From the NCBI GenBank assembly GCA_964560875.1, contig CAZLMW010000064.1, positions 1 to 43,388 of the forward strand: 43,388 nt of DNA. The letters are read 5' to 3'. This document shows, one piece after another, positions 41,285 to 43,388 of this stretch. Position 1 is the first letter of the stretch, and every line of letters begins with the position of its first letter. The notes beneath the pieces are model-generated. The model made no database searches, was not told the DNA's origin, and saw only the letters and a list, made by a program, of their open reading frames with translations. Origin of the DNA: CAZLMW01 sp964560875. Its GTDB lineage: Bacteria > Myxococcota_A > UBA9042. Both the position numbers and the translations under genes were made by a program.

Positions 41285-43219
41285 ATGGCCAACGGCAAGA
41301 CTGAAACGCTCGGACGCTTCGTCATCAGCGACCGCATCGCGGCCGGCGGGATGGCGAGCGTTTATGTCGCGAACGCGCCGGTCGGCGACCGCTTGAGCGA
41401 CGTTCCACTCGCGCTCAAGGTCTTGCACGACCATTTGGCGGAGCGGTCAGATTTCGTCCGCATGTTCTACGACGAGGGCCGCATCGCGAGCCGGATGGCC
41501 CACCCCGCAGTCGTCAAGGTGTTCGAGGTTGGCGAGGCCGAGGGGCGTCACTACATCGCGATGGAACGCGTTGAGGGCTACAACCTCGCGCAAATCCTCT
41601 CGGCCCACCGGCGGGCCGGCAAGAATGTCGGCAAAGCCGCGGTGTTCTCGATCCTGCGGCAGTCGCTCGGCGCCCTCGCCTATGTCCACGCGTTCTCCGA
41701 CAAGCGCGGCCGCAAGATGGGCATCGTCCATCGCGACATCAGCCCCCAAAACCTGCTGATTGGGCGCGACGAGAAGGTCCGAATCACCGACTTCGGCATC
41801 GCGCGCGGCGGTCACCGGGCCGAACACACCGCTACCGGGACCATCAAGGGAAAGCTGCATTACATGGCGCCTGAGCAGGCTGCGGGAGGACGCGTCGACG
41901 CGCGCGCAGACCTCTACGCACTTGGTGCCGTTGCCTTCGAGCTCCTGACCAGTCAGCCGCTGCACGGCGCGGACGTGACCGCGGAGCTGCAACGTCGTGC
42001 CGCCAGCGGAGCGATCGACTTTGATCGCCAGCAGTTCAAGAAGCTCCCGCCCGATATGCGGCGGTGGCTCCGAACGGCCCTCGGCACAGATCCGCAGCAA
42101 CGATTCCGCAACGCAGGCGAGATGCTGCAGGCGATGGAGAAGCTGAAGTCGACAAGTCGCGCCTCGTTCAAGCCCGGCACGCTCGCGCGCTTGATCAAGC
42201 TCGCAGACAACGACGATCCGAACTCCGAGCCACAGTTCTTGTTCAGCGAAGCGGAGATGGCCACGACATCGCGCAGTCACAGTCGCAAAACCGCGCGCGC
42301 CCGGACGCCGCAGCGAGCCATGTCGCGCGCCTTCCTCGGCGCCGATGCGGTATCTCGAACCGGCCTGGAACCATCGCGCCGGCTCGATGAAACCATGGGT
42401 ACGCCGCGGTCCTGGGAGACCCCGCCACCGGTGCCAGCAAGCCCGTCCAAGAGCCGAGTCTCCAGTCAGCGGAAAGGGTCGAGTGGGACGGTGCGCGGCG
42501 CCCGAAGTCGCAGTTCCCAGCGGGCGCGTATGTTGCCGGTCGAGCACGCGGTCGAGGCCAAACCACGCAAGCGGCGACGACGAGCGGCCAAATCATCCAC
42601 CGGCATCGACATCAACGACGAAGCGGCGCGGGTTTCAGCCGTGGTTTCGTTGCGCAGCAAGGGTGGCGACGCCGAGCAAGCCGAGGCGGTTGCCGACGAC
42701 GCAGCGAAGCGACGCGCGACCCGGTCGCGGAAGAAGTCGGCCGCCGCGACCAAGTCAGCGAACAAATCAGAGAAGAAGCCCGACACCAAGACGACAGACG
42801 CCAAGAAGCCAGGCACACGCACGCGTCGGCGCACGATGATCAAGCGCAGCGAAATGGATGAACAACGCGGTCTGGCGATGGCGAGCTTCGCGATGTGGTC
42901 GGCAGTGGCGCTGTTGCTGTTTGCGATGCTGCTCGAGAGCTGGAACGCGCAGATCACGTTCCCCACGGTCGATGAACAGACGTTTGCCGCGTGGTTCACC
43001 GATGCGCCGATCGAAGTGGCCGCCGAGAAGCCGCAAGTCATTCGGGACAAGGCCAATGCGCGGGCGCGCTCGCAAGCTGGATCCGATCGCGAGAAATGGA
43101 GCGCGCCGCTGCCCGAAGTCCGAAATGATCGCTTCTTGCCGCGCGACCGACCGCTGCCGCAACCCAAGCCGGCCGCGCGACCGGAGCGCTCCGATCAGGG
43201 CACGACCAGGCACGACTGA
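41285..43219 (+). CDS. Membrane-anchored Ser/Thr protein kinase with basic linker (kinase 3)
   Basis: 644 aa. The kinase domain is N-terminal (about 10-285): glycine loop AAGGMASVY, Lys45, HRDISPQN (149-156), DFG (169-171), APE (195-197). The catalytic-loop Lys is Ser here (HRDISPQN instead of HRDxKPxN), a variant I associate with a group of myxobacterial-type kinases, so activity is still likely. A long Ser/Arg/Lys/Ala-rich linker (about 325-525) resembles histone-tail composition. One transmembrane helix (about 530-550; MASFAMWSAVALLLFAMLL) leaves about 90 Pro/Arg-rich residues on the far side of the membrane, possibly a small sensor or cell-wall-binding tail. It is not closely related to kinases 1 and 2, which have the opposite domain order. 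Substrates are unknown. Confidence 0.94.
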   Translation: MANGKTETLGRFVISDRIAAGGMASVYVANAPVGDRLSDVPLALKVLHDHLAERSDFVRMFYDEGRIASRMAHPAVVKVFEVGEAEGRHYIAMERVEGYNLAQILSAHRRAGKNVGKAAVFSILRQSLGALAYVHAFSDKRGRKMGIVHRDISPQNLLIGRDEKVRITDFGIARGGHRAEHTATGTIKGKLHYMAPEQAAGGRVDARADLYALGAVAFELLTSQPLHGADVTAELQRRAASGAIDFDRQQFKKLPPDMRRWLRTALGTDPQQRFRNAGEMLQAMEKLKSTSRASFKPGTLARLIKLADNDDPNSEPQFLFSEAEMATTSRSHSRKTARARTPQRAMSRAFLGADAVSRTGLEPSRRLDETMGTPRSWETPPPVPASPSKSRVSSQRKGSSGTVRGARSRSSQRARMLPVEHAVEAKPRKRRRRAAKSSTGIDINDEAARVSAVVSLRSKGGDAEQAEAVADDAAKRRATRSRKKSAAATKSANKSEKKPDTKTTDAKKPGTRTRRRTMIKRSEMDEQRGLAMASFAMWSAVALLLFAMLLESWNAQITFPTVDEQTFAAWFTDAPIEVAAEKPQVIRDKANARARSQAGSDREKWSAPLPEVRNDRFLPRDRPLPQPKPAARPERSDQGTTRHD

Positions 43220-43282
43220 ACGGGTTGCCAGCCCCTAAACGCCACGGTAGGTTCCGCCGCTTCGTGGCCCCGGCCACAGACG

Positions 43283-43388
43283 ATGGAACCGACGATGAGC
43301 ACCGACAGCACCCCCACCACAGACACCGACGCGCCCGTCGAAGAGACCGTCGCCGCGACAGAGTCGACCGAAGCCGCCGAGTCGACCG
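43283..43388 (+). CDS. N-terminus of an acidic Thr-rich protein (continues beyond window)
   Basis: About 35 codons are visible, starting at ATG 43283 or 43295 (in frame). The sequence is rich in Thr, Asp, Glu, Ala and Ser, so probably a disordered acidic lead. The frame stays open to the window edge. It lies 63 bp after kinase 3 on the same strand. Function cannot be judged. A short GC palindrome (gtggccccggccac, 43265-43278) lies just upstream and might affect its translation. Confidence 0.55.
   Translation, partial: MEPTMSTDSTPTTDTDAPVEETVAATESTEAAEST

Overview
The window is a GC-rich, gene-dense piece of a bacterial chromosome. No rRNA, tRNA, CRISPR array, phage gene or transposase was recognised. 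Three features point to Myxococcota or a related former deltaproteobacterial lineage: three eukaryotic-type Ser/Thr kinases, at least nine predicted lipoproteins (several with Asp/Ala- or Lys/Glu-rich stalks), and a giant TIG-repeat lipoprotein with a Cys-rich module. This placement is inference from gene content, not from a marker gene.

Layout. 1-85: low-complexity tail of a + gene. 434-6353 (all -): plant-type quinolinate synthase, anchored MsrB-MsrA fusion, beta-propeller-like lipoprotein and CrtI/RetSat-type FAD oxidoreductase. 6732-11127 (+): two tandem paralogous Ser/Thr kinases, each with an N-terminal degenerate receiver-like domain, then a DUF1415 protein. 11139-13811 (-): an 890-aa protein of unknown function. 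13812-14445: non-coding stretch with a four-helix-bundle relic and one copy of a 26-bp repeat whose other copy is at 6474. 14446-17824: lipoprotein of unknown function (+), 622-aa radical SAM enzyme (-) and thioredoxin-fold lipoprotein (+); the radical SAM and thioredoxin genes face each other across a shared CATG. 17853-18866 (-): orphan D12-class adenine methylase.

19439-21588 (+): 2-Cys peroxiredoxin behind a 572-bp AT-richer leader, small cytochrome c lipoprotein, and a HAD hydrolase fused to a DUF4286-like domain. 21806-24359 (-): overlapping pair of a class III aminotransferase and a LuxE-type acyl-protein synthetase-like protein. 24455-38753: a cell-envelope block with a propeller-like lipoprotein, surface GH13 amylase lipoprotein, tandem-FKBP lipoprotein, 1416-aa TIG lipoprotein, SppA-type protease fused to a predicted beta-barrel, and a lipoprotein with a very basic Thr/Arg-rich middle. 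38926-43388: class I glutamine amidotransferase, aminopeptidase P, a third membrane-anchored Ser/Thr kinase, and the start of an acidic Thr-rich protein.

Themes. Redox defence (MsrBA, peroxiredoxin, thioredoxin-like lipoprotein), Ser/Thr kinase signalling and exported or surface proteins dominate. The best candidates for something undescribed are the twin receiver-like/kinase proteins (6732-10377), the lipoprotein/radical SAM/thioredoxin cluster (14446-17824), the barrel-SppA fusion (34847-37441), and two intergenic repeats: a 26-bp element at 6474 and 13913, and a palindrome at 17816 and 26588 at convergent gene ends.
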